DNA of 64,000 bases from UBA7446 sp049596455 (GTDB lineage Bacteria > Bacteroidota > Bacteroidia > Flavobacteriales > Flavobacteriaceae), in assembly GCA_049596455.1 (NCBI GenBank), contig JBMYLP010000005.1:39277-103276 (forward strand), written 5' to 3'. Position 1 is the first letter of the stretch. Each line of letters starts with the position of its first letter. The position numbers and the translations under genes were made by a program. Positions 25,921 through 34,184 of this stretch are shown piece by piece. The notes under the pieces were generated by a model. That model saw only the letters and a program-made list of their open reading frames with translations, was not told the origin of the DNA and ran no database searches.

Positions 25921-26784
25921 ATGGATAAATATTTTACTTACAAACATGATGACCTTTTCAATCCAACTTTAAAAGCAATTAAAGAATTAGGAGGTTCTGC
26001 TTCAGTAAGTGAGATGGAAGAAGAAGTTGCCCAACTCTTGAATTTAGCTGAGGATGCGATTAATGAAATTCATCGTGAAAGCACAACTAAACTGACTTAT
26101 CGACTTGCTTGGGCAAGAAATTATTTGAAACGCTACGGTTTACTCGAAAATTCTTCTCGTGGAGTTTGGGCGTTGACTGAAAAAGGACAAAAAACTGATG
26201 AAGTTGACCAAGAAAAGGTAAAAAAATACGTTGTTAGTAAAGACAGAGAGGAAAGGAACAAAAAGGCTACCAAATCAAGTGACGAGCCTAAACTTGAAGA
26301 TGTAACCGAAGAAATAGAAGAATTTGCGTGGCAAGATAAACTTATCCAAACAATAAGGGAAATCGAATCAAATCAATTTGAGAGACTTTGTCAAAGACTT
26401 CTTCGTGAATTAGGTTTTGTAAATGTTGAAGTTACCGGTCGAACCAATGACGGAGGAATTGACGGAAAAGGAATTTACAAAATTGGTAGTGTACTATCTT
26501 TTCACGTAGTTTTCCAAGCCAAGAGATATCAAGGTTCAGTATCTTCATCAACAATTCGAGATTTTCGTGGAGCGATGAGTGGACGTGCGGATAAAGGACT
26601 TATTTTGACAACAGGCAGTTTTACCCGAGAAGCAAAAAAAGAAGCAACAAGAGATGGAGCAATTCCTATTGATTTGATTGACGGAAACGAATTTGCCGAA
26701 CGACTTAAGGAATTAAAAATTGGTGTTGAAATTGAGCTTGTCGAAGAAGTAAAAATAAAAACCGATTTCTTTAAAAATATATAA
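25921..26784 (+). CDS. Mrr-type (type IV) restriction endonuclease
   Basis: The 287-residue protein has an N-terminal winged-helix domain (about 1-100, Mrr_N type, with WARNYLKRYGLLENSSRGVW) and a C-terminal Mrr catalytic domain. The PD-(D/E)xK site is visible as TGRTNDGGIDGKGIYKIG with the Asp near residue 182 and VVFQAKRYQGSVSSSTIRDF with the QxK motif near residue 200. Mrr enzymes cut methylated or otherwise modified DNA. No methyltransferase or specificity gene lies beside it, which agrees with a solitary modification-dependent enzyme. I preferred the ATG over a TTG four codons upstream. The codons are more AT-rich than those of the neighbours. Confidence 0.88.
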   Translation: MDKYFTYKHDDLFNPTLKAIKELGGSASVSEMEEEVAQLLNLAEDAINEIHRESTTKLTYRLAWARNYLKRYGLLENSSRGVWALTEKGQKTDEVDQEKVKKYVVSKDREERNKKATKSSDEPKLEDVTEEIEEFAWQDKLIQTIREIESNQFERLCQRLLRELGFVNVEVTGRTNDGGIDGKGIYKIGSVLSFHVVFQAKRYQGSVSSSTIRDFRGAMSGRADKGLILTTGSFTREAKKEATRDGAIPIDLIDGNEFAERLKELKIGVEIELVEEVKIKTDFFKNI

Positions 26785-26895
26785 TAAAAAAACGACACCA
26801 CAACAATGGTTACACGTGATTGCTTGCATGCCTAATCCTAACAACACCCACCAAACTAATCAAGAAAACATAGGTCTAACACTAAAACACGTGAT

Positions 26896-27741
26896 ATGAA
26901 GAATTTTAAATGTTTAATGGTTACTATCGCTTTAGTATCCCTGGCATGCAGTAAAGAAGATAAGCCCACGATAATATATGCGAAAGGGTATAATATGTTG
27001 CTTATAGGGAATAGTTTTTTTAGGCCCTATGCAGAGCATCTTAATGAATTAGCACTTGATGCTGGTTTTGAAAACCATAATGCTACCGTTATAATTAAAG
27101 GAGGCGAAGGGGGATGGCCTATCAGTTTTTGGAATAATTCAACTAGTGCTGAGCATCAAGAAATCAAGTCCGTTTTAGATCAGGGGGGCGTTGAATTTTT
27201 TGGGATGACATCTGGAGGTGATTCCACCAATCGAATTGAAGGGCATCGTGCATGGATAAACTATGCATTACAAAACAATCCAAACATTACTATTTTTATA
27301 GCTATACCGCAAGTTGATTTTCCTCTAGATTGGGATCAACGCGTTGAAGAATATGGGTTTGATACTATGGAGGAGTTTTATCACGCTTTTGTAAATGACT
27401 TGGTCAATACTGAAATAGTTGACCAGCTTCGTGCTGAATTTCCCAACACAAAAATTTTTAGCATCCCAACGGGCTGGGCTTCCGTCCATTTGGCACAAAT
27501 GAGAGAGGATAATACTTTGTTGGACACTATCGGTTTTATGGGACCAAAAGCCACTTCTTTGTTTACAGATGAAAAAGGACATCAAGGACAAATTATCATA
27601 GAAACAGGGACGCTTATCTGGTTAAACAGCATCTATAACGTTGATTTAGAGACACACAACTATGATACAGGGTTTAATACGGATTTACACGAAATTGCAA
27701 AAAACATCATGGATAACCATGATTCAAACTATAAACTATGA
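26896..27741 (+). CDS. Lipoprotein with SGNH-hydrolase-like fold (DUF4886-like)
   Basis: The 281-residue protein carries a lipoprotein signal (ALVSLACSKED, Cys18), so it should be anchored in the envelope. Block I of SGNH hydrolases is recognisable as LLIGNSFFRPYAEHL, a Gly-rich block (KGGEGGWPISFW) follows, and TDEKGHQGQ near residue 231 could supply the catalytic Asp and His. The overall pattern resembles DUF4886-type SGNH proteins, possibly acting on esters of carbohydrates. Assignment is by motif only. It overlaps the next small gene by 4 nt and stands in an AT-rich islet behind the mrr gene. Confidence 0.55.
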   Translation: MKNFKCLMVTIALVSLACSKEDKPTIIYAKGYNMLLIGNSFFRPYAEHLNELALDAGFENHNATVIIKGGEGGWPISFWNNSTSAEHQEIKSVLDQGGVEFFGMTSGGDSTNRIEGHRAWINYALQNNPNITIFIAIPQVDFPLDWDQRVEEYGFDTMEEFYHAFVNDLVNTEIVDQLRAEFPNTKIFSIPTGWASVHLAQMREDNTLLDTIGFMGPKATSLFTDEKGHQGQIIIETGTLIWLNSIYNVDLETHNYDTGFNTDLHEIAKNIMDNHDSNYKL

Positions 27742-27953
27742 GACATTTAATCGTTATGTTAGGGATACTTTTATTATTGGGCTCAACTTCTTGTGCTACA
27801 AGTACAAGGGTCGTTCATCAACCCAAAAAAGTGGTTGTTGTAAAACGCCCTGCAAAATATAAAGTAGTTCGAGTAAAAGGAAAAAGATATTATTACTGGA
27901 ATGGGCGTTACCATAAAAGAACCCGAAAAGGATTTGTACTAGTTAAGTTTTAA
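27738..27953 (+). CDS. Tiny strongly basic lipoprotein
   Basis: The 71-residue product has a signal ending in a lipobox (LLLGSTSCATST, Cys19) and a mature part of about 50 residues full of Lys, Arg, Val and Tyr (QPKKVVVVKRPAKYKVVRVK, then YYYWNGRYHKRTRKGF). Similar short repeats of Tyr and Lys/Arg are seen in small Bacteroidota envelope proteins of unknown function. The start overlaps the SGNH-like gene (ATGA), so the two are probably translated together. A role in binding anionic surface polymers is conceivable but not shown. Confidence 0.6.
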   Translation: MRHLIVMLGILLLLGSTSCATSTRVVHQPKKVVVVKRPAKYKVVRVKGKRYYYWNGRYHKRTRKGFVLVKF

Positions 27954-27968
27954 GTTTTCGCTGCTTAT

Positions 27969-28856
27969 TTAATTCCCACACCATGCGCCCAAAAGCGTTG
28001 CATCAGCAGCATTGTTTAATGTTAAAACAAAATTCCTACCGTTATAGGTTTTGCTAACAATCCCTTTAATGGTTCCCGTGCCTGTGGGCAAGGGTACGTC
28101 TTTATACAGGGCAAAGGCACTGGTTTCCAACAAAAATGTGGTTATGGCAGTGCCCTCACAGGCTTCCAAGGTGCGTTGGGTGTCGTAATAATCTTTAGGG
28201 TCAACAAAAGGCTTGCCCTGCTCTGAGGGGGTAACACGTACATTTTCTACGGCAACAAACATGCCCACATGGCTTTTGTCTATTGCTGAAAACTTCACGG
28301 TAAGCGGCGTGATTTCAGCAGTGGTTTTGGAACGGAACAAGTGCGTGGCAATATCCAATGGGCGCAACGCCTCCACCACATTATTTTCGGTATTTGCCAC
28401 ACCCCCCAACGAAATAATGCCATTCCCCCTACGAGATTCGCCCAAATGCAAGTTTTTTAGGCTGATATACACCTCACGCCCAAGGTTAAACCGATTAAAG
28501 GATTTTGATTGGTCAATCATAAGATGAAATGCCGCAGTAGGATTTTCGGGGGCGTCTTGCAGGTAGAGTTCTTTGTAAAAATTCCCCGTGCTGTCCGATG
28601 AAACCACATAGCCCTTCACCACCACATCCGAGCTAAATGTATGCACTCTTCGGTACACAAAATAGTCTTTTAATTGTGCTATGCTAATCATGGTTTTATT
28701 CCCCTTTTCAATGTCGGCAAGCAGGGCGTTGAGTTGTTTGTTTTCTTCAGTGCCTATTTCAGCAGGAATATCAAATTGGTCGTCCTGTTGGCATCCCAAA
28801 AGAGCTGTTGCGATAAGCAGCAGCAAAACTATTTTTGTGTGTTGTATTGCATTCAT
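27969..28856 (-). CDS. DUF5689 domain lipoprotein
   Basis: The 295-residue protein has a lipobox (LLIATALLGCQQDD, Cys22) and the DUF5689 region, with AQLKDYFVYRRVHTFSSDV near residue 62, VVKGYVVSSDSTGNFYKELY and LQDAPENPTAAFHLMIDQSK. The C-terminus (TIKGIVSKTYNGRNFVLTLN) has an OB-fold-like look seen in related extracellular nuclease-associated proteins. It lies 18 nt downstream of the TonB receptor gene and is probably its surface partner. An endonuclease/exonuclease/phosphatase gene, broken here, is divergent on the other side; the trio is a recurrent set in flavobacteria. Confidence 0.8.
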   Translation of the reverse strand: MNAIQHTKIVLLLLIATALLGCQQDDQFDIPAEIGTEENKQLNALLADIEKGNKTMISIAQLKDYFVYRRVHTFSSDVVVKGYVVSSDSTGNFYKELYLQDAPENPTAAFHLMIDQSKSFNRFNLGREVYISLKNLHLGESRRGNGIISLGGVANTENNVVEALRPLDIATHLFRSKTTAEITPLTVKFSAIDKSHVGMFVAVENVRVTPSEQGKPFVDPKDYYDTQRTLEACEGTAITTFLLETSAFALYKDVPLPTGTGTIKGIVSKTYNGRNFVLTLNNAADATLLGAWCGN

Positions 28857-28874
28857 GATGTTGGGTTTAATGGG

Positions 28875-31583
28875 TTAAAATCGGATATAGGTGTTTAGGA
28901 AATAGGTGGTGCCCCGCCCGTACCAATATTTTGGTCCAAAACGGCGTTTTGCGCCGTTTACATCTTCCAATAATGCATTGTAATTTGCGTTTCTGGATTG
29001 TTCAAATCCGCCAGATTTATAGGACTGATTAAGCAGGTTATTGACACTTAAAAATGCCCCTACAAAACGCTTGCCCACACGCCACGATTTGCCCACCACC
29101 ATATTCACTACCGTGTAGGGGTCAAATTTTTCTTGCTGCAACAGGATGCGTGCTTGGTCAGGGTCATAATTCGGAAAGGGTAGTCCGTCGCGGTCTAATA
29201 AAAAGTTTTGGGTTCGGTTAATGGGGCTCACGTCCAAATAGGTGTGGTCAAAGTAGTTGGCAGTCAGTCCAAACCACCAAAAGTTTTCTCTAAACTCCAC
29301 CCCTAGCGAGTAGGCTTCTTGAGGTCCCGATGCCAGTCGTAGGTTTTTCATTTTGGCGGTGCCGAAATCTAGATAGCCAAAGTCGTCTGAAGTAAGGTAA
29401 ACTTGTGGGTTGTTATGATACCTATAATCTCCCAAAGCAGCGGCTCCTTTGAGTTTTAGCGAAGGCGTAATCTCCCCCTCAATACCAAATTCTACCCCCA
29501 AATGACGTTTTTCAATGCCTTGCATGATTTCTTGCACAAAAGAGGAGGTGTCTCCCCCAATGCCTTCGGCAAAGAAGAATGAAATCTCATTGGCGTCTTG
29601 AATTTGGGCATAAAACCCCGTAAGGCGGGCATTTAAATGAGCTGACCGAAAAATATAGCTTACATCGGTTGCAGCAATACGCTCCGTTTCTAGGGGGCGG
29701 TTGGCTTGTTCGCCCACCACGGCATTGGTTTCGCGCGCGCTTGAAAAACTGTTGCGCAAGCTCGGTGCACGCTGAATATGCGCAGCATTTGCCTGTAACC
29801 AATGCTTGTTTTTAATGTTATATGTAAGTCCTGCTTTAAGGCTCCCACTCCCAAACGAAAGCTTTTTGCTCTTCCCAAACGAAGTGTCCAAATAGGCTTC
29901 ATGTTTGTATTTTCCATCGCGCTGATATTGGGTTGCGGTGTAGCCTCCTGCTACATAGCCACTTAGTTTGGGGTAATGAAACTGCGCAATCGCAGATGCC
30001 TCGTTAATGCCCCCTTTAAGCTCGTAATGATAGCGGATTTTATCGCCCACTCCCACTATGCGATTAGGGTGATTTAAGTCAAATTGAAACCCTTCGTAGG
30101 CATCTACATTTAGATAGCCCGATGCGCCCAATAAATCTAGAATTTCGGCAAAGTTTTCAGATGTGAACGAGCGGTGCTGTATGGAGCCAATTAGGGTAAT
30201 ATTATCATTTAGTTCGGTACGCAATATGCTGTTTGCAGAAAGTTGGGTGTCATCGTTACGGTCTTCATAAAGTATGTAGGCAGCGTTTTTGGTGTGTAGG
30301 TTTGCATCGTAAAGGCGGTTCCAATCCAACTGTCCGTTTTCCCTAAATTCTTGCTCGTGGCGGTATGCCCCCTCATAGTCCGCGCCGTTGCTTTGCGTCA
30401 AAAAATAACTGGGCAGTTTTTGATAATACGAAGGACTAGGGCTTGCTCCACCAGGATAATCTATGCGGCTGTTGCCCACCTCGCCAAACTGAATTCCAAC
30501 ATTGGTGCGTAAGGTTGTTTTGGCAGATACATTCCATTTATGATTTAGCATCACTATGGGCTCTACAATGCGTTTTACTCTGGAATTTCGTACTTCGCCA
30601 GATTGCATCCCCCAATATTCATTGTATCTGATGCCCTTTAAATCATACACTTCTTGTGTATTTGGCGATGATTTTCCTCGGCGGTTGGGTGTGGCAATTA
30701 GGGTTGCATTTAGGCTGTGCGTTTCCCATTGTTTTTCTACAGAGACAAATAGCGATTGTGCGTCGTAAAACGTGCCGTTTTGAAAACCCGATGCCCCCCA
30801 ACGATTTCCAACAGCAAATGCTGCAGACCAACCGTTTTTTAGTTGACCTGTGCCATAACTAGCCAGCACGCGGTGGTTGTAACTTCTGTCCGAAGCAGAA
30901 AATGTCAAGCGGCCGCCTTTGCCATAATCCGAGGCTCGTGTGTTTATGTTTGTTGTGCCCAATACACCCCCAACAAGATAGTCTGAAGGGGCAATTCCTG
31001 AGGTAAGTTCTCGGTTGCGCAACACGTCATTCAGTCCGCCCCAATTGCTCCATTGCGGACGCCCATTGTGTAGCTTGTTCATCGGCAAGCCGTTAATCAT
31101 CACAGTAGCATGGTCCGAATCCAATCCCCGAACACGAAAAAACGAAGCGCTAAACTCAAAAGCAGCAGTCCGTAAAAACACATCTTGGGTAGATTGCAAT
31201 AGCCCCGAGATATTATCTAATGCATCGTTTTCATCACTAAGCTCATCGTCACTAAGATTGATGATTGAAAGTTGTGCGTTTTGATAAGGTTCTTCCTCAA
31301 AACCAATAGGTTGAAGTGTAATACGGACGTCATCGCCCGAAGTGGCAACCAAAATAAACGGCTCATAGCCATCCAGAAAAAACCTAAGGGTTTGTGTTTC
31401 TAGTACTTGTATGCGAAATCTACCGTTGGCATCTGTTTGCGTTTCTTTTTTGGCGGGAGATGCCGTTATCAAAACATGCTGTAATGGTTGTTGAGCAGGA
31501 TCAACAACGCTACCCACAATAGCGTCTTGCGCCCATATATAGCCAGAAAATAAAATGGCAAAAAGTAGGTATCGCCCGTTCAT
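28875..31583 (-). CDS. TonB-dependent receptor with N-terminal carboxypeptidase-like domain
   Basis: The 902-residue outer-membrane protein has a signal sequence (1-18), a carboxypeptidase regulatory-like domain (about 20-95, starting AIVGSVVDPAQQPLQHVLI), a plug domain with FRVRGLDSDHATVMINGLPM near residue 150, and a beta-barrel to the C-terminus, ending TTYFLNTYIRF with a terminal aromatic residue. It imports a substrate with energy from TonB-ExbBD. The downstream DUF5689 lipoprotein and the divergent nuclease gene suggest import of a nucleic-acid-derived or phosphate-containing compound, an inference from context. Length and domains are intact. Confidence 0.92.
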   Translation of the reverse strand: MNGRYLLFAILFSGYIWAQDAIVGSVVDPAQQPLQHVLITASPAKKETQTDANGRFRIQVLETQTLRFFLDGYEPFILVATSGDDVRITLQPIGFEEEPYQNAQLSIINLSDDELSDENDALDNISGLLQSTQDVFLRTAAFEFSASFFRVRGLDSDHATVMINGLPMNKLHNGRPQWSNWGGLNDVLRNRELTSGIAPSDYLVGGVLGTTNINTRASDYGKGGRLTFSASDRSYNHRVLASYGTGQLKNGWSAAFAVGNRWGASGFQNGTFYDAQSLFVSVEKQWETHSLNATLIATPNRRGKSSPNTQEVYDLKGIRYNEYWGMQSGEVRNSRVKRIVEPIVMLNHKWNVSAKTTLRTNVGIQFGEVGNSRIDYPGGASPSPSYYQKLPSYFLTQSNGADYEGAYRHEQEFRENGQLDWNRLYDANLHTKNAAYILYEDRNDDTQLSANSILRTELNDNITLIGSIQHRSFTSENFAEILDLLGASGYLNVDAYEGFQFDLNHPNRIVGVGDKIRYHYELKGGINEASAIAQFHYPKLSGYVAGGYTATQYQRDGKYKHEAYLDTSFGKSKKLSFGSGSLKAGLTYNIKNKHWLQANAAHIQRAPSLRNSFSSARETNAVVGEQANRPLETERIAATDVSYIFRSAHLNARLTGFYAQIQDANEISFFFAEGIGGDTSSFVQEIMQGIEKRHLGVEFGIEGEITPSLKLKGAAALGDYRYHNNPQVYLTSDDFGYLDFGTAKMKNLRLASGPQEAYSLGVEFRENFWWFGLTANYFDHTYLDVSPINRTQNFLLDRDGLPFPNYDPDQARILLQQEKFDPYTVVNMVVGKSWRVGKRFVGAFLSVNNLLNQSYKSGGFEQSRNANYNALLEDVNGAKRRFGPKYWYGRGTTYFLNTYIRF

Positions 31584-31636
31584 GATTTGGATATTATTGT
31601 TATAAATTTAGCATAAATTTTTTAATCGCTTTTATT

Positions 31637-32689
31637 TTGAAGAGGACATTCCATTTTTGGCTGGTCTTATTTTTTGTTTCCGCAGTTGCTTTTGGTCAAG
31701 GCAGCAAAAACTATGAGGTACTAACGGTGGCGTTTTATAATGTTGAAAATCTTTTTGACACCTTAAATGATCCCAACACCCAAGATGACGACCGCACCCC
31801 CGAAGGACGCGACCGCTGGACGGAAGACATCTATCAAAAAAAGGTGAAAAATATGGCGCGGGTACTATCTGAAATTGGACGTGAAACCACCAACCAACCG
31901 CCTGCCGTTATTGGGCTTTGCGAGGTGGAAAACAGGCAAGTGATTGTTGATATGCTAAACGACCCGCTGCTAAAGCCGTATAACTACGGCATTGTGCATG
32001 TAGATTCGCCTGACGAACGCGGTATTGACGTGGCGCTTATCTACCGGAAAAAACATTTTTTGCCTATCGCTTTTTAAAATCATACGTTAAGACTTTACAA
32101 GAAAAAAGGAAAGGGGCGAGACTACACCCGAGACCAGTTATTGGTGTATGGTGTGTTGGAAAAGGAGCCCGTATATTTTTTAGTACACCACTGGCCTTCT
32201 CGTAGTGGCGGACAAAAACGCAGTGAACCCAATAGGCTTAAAGCGGCTGCCCTAAACAAAAAACTAGTGGATTCCGTTTTGCAACAAAACCCGAAAGCCA
32301 AAATCATAAATATGGGCGACTTTAATGATGGCCCTGTAAACAAAAGCATTGCGGAAGTGCTGCAAGCCACCCATAAAAAAAGGCGTGTGTTTAAAAATAG
32401 CGTGCTTTATAATCCCATGATGGCATATTACAAAAAAGGCGTTGGAACCGCCTGTCATCGTGATACGTGGAGTGTTATAGACCAAATCCATGTTTCGGGC
32501 GGGTTGCTAAAAGCTAAGGCAACCCACTGGCGGTTCTGGAAAGCTGGGATTTACAACAAACCCTATTTGATTACCAAAGAAGGGCGTTATAAGGGGTATC
32601 CGTTTCGGAGTTTTGCAAGCGGCCGATTTACAGGGGGTTATAGCGACCATTTCCCGGTGTATGCTTATTTGATACGGGAGCTCAACTGA
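31637..32689 (+). pseudogene. Endonuclease/exonuclease/phosphatase family protein, broken by one in-frame TAA
   Basis: Two open parts in the same frame, 31637-32077 and 32078-32689, are separated by a single TAA at 32075-32077. The reading continues without a shift: ...KKHFLPIAF-stop-NHTLRLYKKKGKGRDYTRD... . Together they would give about 350 residues with a signal sequence and the complete EEP pattern: AFYNVENLFDT, IGLCEVENRQV, DERGIDVALIYRKKHF, then HHWPSRSGG, INMGDFNDGP and GGYSDHFPVYA, which has the catalytic His. So active-site residues are split between the halves. The only available start is TTG, another possible sign of decay. A sequencing error of one base would also explain the stop. 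The last 8 nt overlap the convergent thioesterase gene. Confidence 0.8.
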
Positions 32690-33191
32690 ACAGCGCCTTA
32701 AGTTCTGTTGCTTTATCTGGTGTAAGTTTTCCTGCCAAAATCAAGCTAAGCTGTCTGCGGCGTAGGGCGCCATCAAAACGTTTTTGTTCCAATTCCGTTT
32801 CGGGAATGACTGCGGGTACTTTTACAGGTTTGCCGTCTTTGCTCACGGCAACAAACGTATAAATTGCCTCGTTTGCTTTTTCGCGCGCAGTGCCGTCTTG
32901 TGTTTCTATCCACACATCTATAAATACTTCCATAGAGGTGCCAAAAGCACGAGATACTTTTGCTTCAAGGGTAAGTACACTTCCAAGAGGTACGGGCTTT
33001 CTAAAATGCACATGATTCACCGAAGCCGTTACCACAATCTGCTCCGAGTGTCGCTGTGCAGCAATGCAAGCAGCACGATCCATTCGTGCCAACAGTTCGC
33101 CACCAAAAAGATTATTGATTGGATTGGTATCTGAGGGTAATACCAAGTCGGTCATGACCGTCTTGGATTCCTGTGGGTGCTTTGGTTTCAT
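32682..33191 (-). CDS. Acyl-CoA thioesterase, hotdog fold (YciA/BACH type)
   Basis: The 169-residue protein has the hotdog pattern of acyl-CoA hydrolases: DTNPINNLFGGELLARMDRA near residue 20 with the catalytic Asn/Asp region, then VVTASVNHVHFRKPVPLGS and the beta strand EVFIDVWIETQDG. It hydrolyses acyl-CoA to free acid and CoA; chain-length preference cannot be told. The gene starts 4 nt after the stop of the HU/SPOR gene, so both may be one transcript. Its end overlaps the broken nuclease gene. Confidence 0.88.
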   Translation of the reverse strand: MKPKHPQESKTVMTDLVLPSDTNPINNLFGGELLARMDRAACIAAQRHSEQIVVTASVNHVHFRKPVPLGSVLTLEAKVSRAFGTSMEVFIDVWIETQDGTAREKANEAIYTFVAVSKDGKPVKVPAVIPETELEQKRFDGALRRRQLSLILAGKLTPDKATELKALFS

Positions 33192-33195
33192 GGAA

Positions 33196-34113
33196 TTATT
33201 TTTTGGTTACCCACGCGTCTGGATAATTGTCGCGCTTAATGTCTGCCATGGCATTATACGCTTCGCGTTTTGTGGGGAAAGATGCAAAAGAAACTTGGTA
33301 AAACCCTTGTGGGGTTTGTCCCAATTTTTGTGCCCCATAATACCCTTTTCGTTGCAATGCTGCTGCGAGTTTCTGGGCATTTGCCTCATTTCTAAACGAC
33401 CCTGCAATAACGTGAAAGCCTGAAGCAGGCTCTGTTTTTTTAGGCAGCGCAATTTTTAAGGTTGGTAACTCGCCCAAATCATACACCGATACGGCTGCTT
33501 GTTCGCGCGCCTGCTCTCGCAAGGCTTGTTCTGTTTGCCACTGTCTGTCGGCTTGTTGGTTTAAGTAGCTATTTGAGCCAACAGCAAATAAGGCTAAAAC
33601 ACTTGCAGCAACAACCGCATATCCAACCACACGGCGAGATTTTGTTTGCTCAAGCTCAAAGTAAACCGGTTGTTTGGCAGGTTGTTCGGCAATGGTTCTA
33701 GAAATCGGTTGGGCGGTAACTTCAGGAAGCGCATAACTAGCCACCAAAAAGTTTAGACCACTTTGGGGCGTAAACACCATTTTTCCTTCACTATTTAACA
33801 CAAAATCTCCCAAAGTTGGGATGCTAAGCTTTCCTTTTTGAAGCGACTCTTTCCATGCAATGGTCTGTTGGTGCATGTCCATAACCGCACGCTCATAGCT
33901 TGTGCCATACGATTTGGCCAAATGCGATGCTAAGGTGCCATCGTTAGATTGCAGTGTTTCATTGAAGGACAATACTTTTGATGGAGGAAAATACAACTGA
34001 TCGACGGCATCGTAATACGCTGCCTTTTGCTCTACCAAAAAAGCCCCAAACCCAGGGATGGTAACACAATCGTGTCGGTATAAAAGGTAATGTATATGCG
34101 CTGATAACTCCAT
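33196..34113 (-). CDS. HU-CCDC81-like and SPOR domain membrane protein
   Basis: The 305-residue protein starts with two prokaryotic HU/CCDC81-like domains (IHYLLYRHDCVTIPGFGAFL and LQKGKLSIPTLGDFVLN, about residues 1-135), then a membrane helix near residues 172-190 (VGYAVVAASVLALFAVGSNS) and a C-terminal SPOR domain (about 225-305, FHVIAGSFRNEANAQKLAAA), which binds denuded peptidoglycan. This cytoplasm-to-periplasm design is specific to Bacteroidota and may connect septal wall and DNA or cytoplasmic factors. I moved the start to MELSAHIHY, because the upstream ATG at 34128 lies in front of the promoter -7 box. Confidence 0.85.
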   Translation of the reverse strand: MELSAHIHYLLYRHDCVTIPGFGAFLVEQKAAYYDAVDQLYFPPSKVLSFNETLQSNDGTLASHLAKSYGTSYERAVMDMHQQTIAWKESLQKGKLSIPTLGDFVLNSEGKMVFTPQSGLNFLVASYALPEVTAQPISRTIAEQPAKQPVYFELEQTKSRRVVGYAVVAASVLALFAVGSNSYLNQQADRQWQTEQALREQAREQAAVSVYDLGELPTLKIALPKKTEPASGFHVIAGSFRNEANAQKLAAALQRKGYYGAQKLGQTPQGFYQVSFASFPTKREAYNAMADIKRDNYPDAWVTKK

Positions 34114-34117
34114 TACA

Positions 34118-34125
34118 CAAATGTA
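34118..34125 (-). promoter_or_regulatory. -7 element TACATTTG, 4 nt before the HU/SPOR gene
   Basis: Exact TAnnTTTG on the minus strand, ending 4 nt before the ATG at 34113; it implies a near-leaderless message and decides the start codon choice. Confidence 0.45.
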
Positions 34126-34184
34126 CATTTTTTAGGGAAATCTTAAAAAGTTATGTTTTTGTATTTTTACGTAGCCTTAATCTT

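Noticed and set aside
32075..32140. Frameshift in the nuclease gene
   Set aside because: Both halves are in the same frame (start positions differ by a multiple of three); the break is a single TAA, not a shift.
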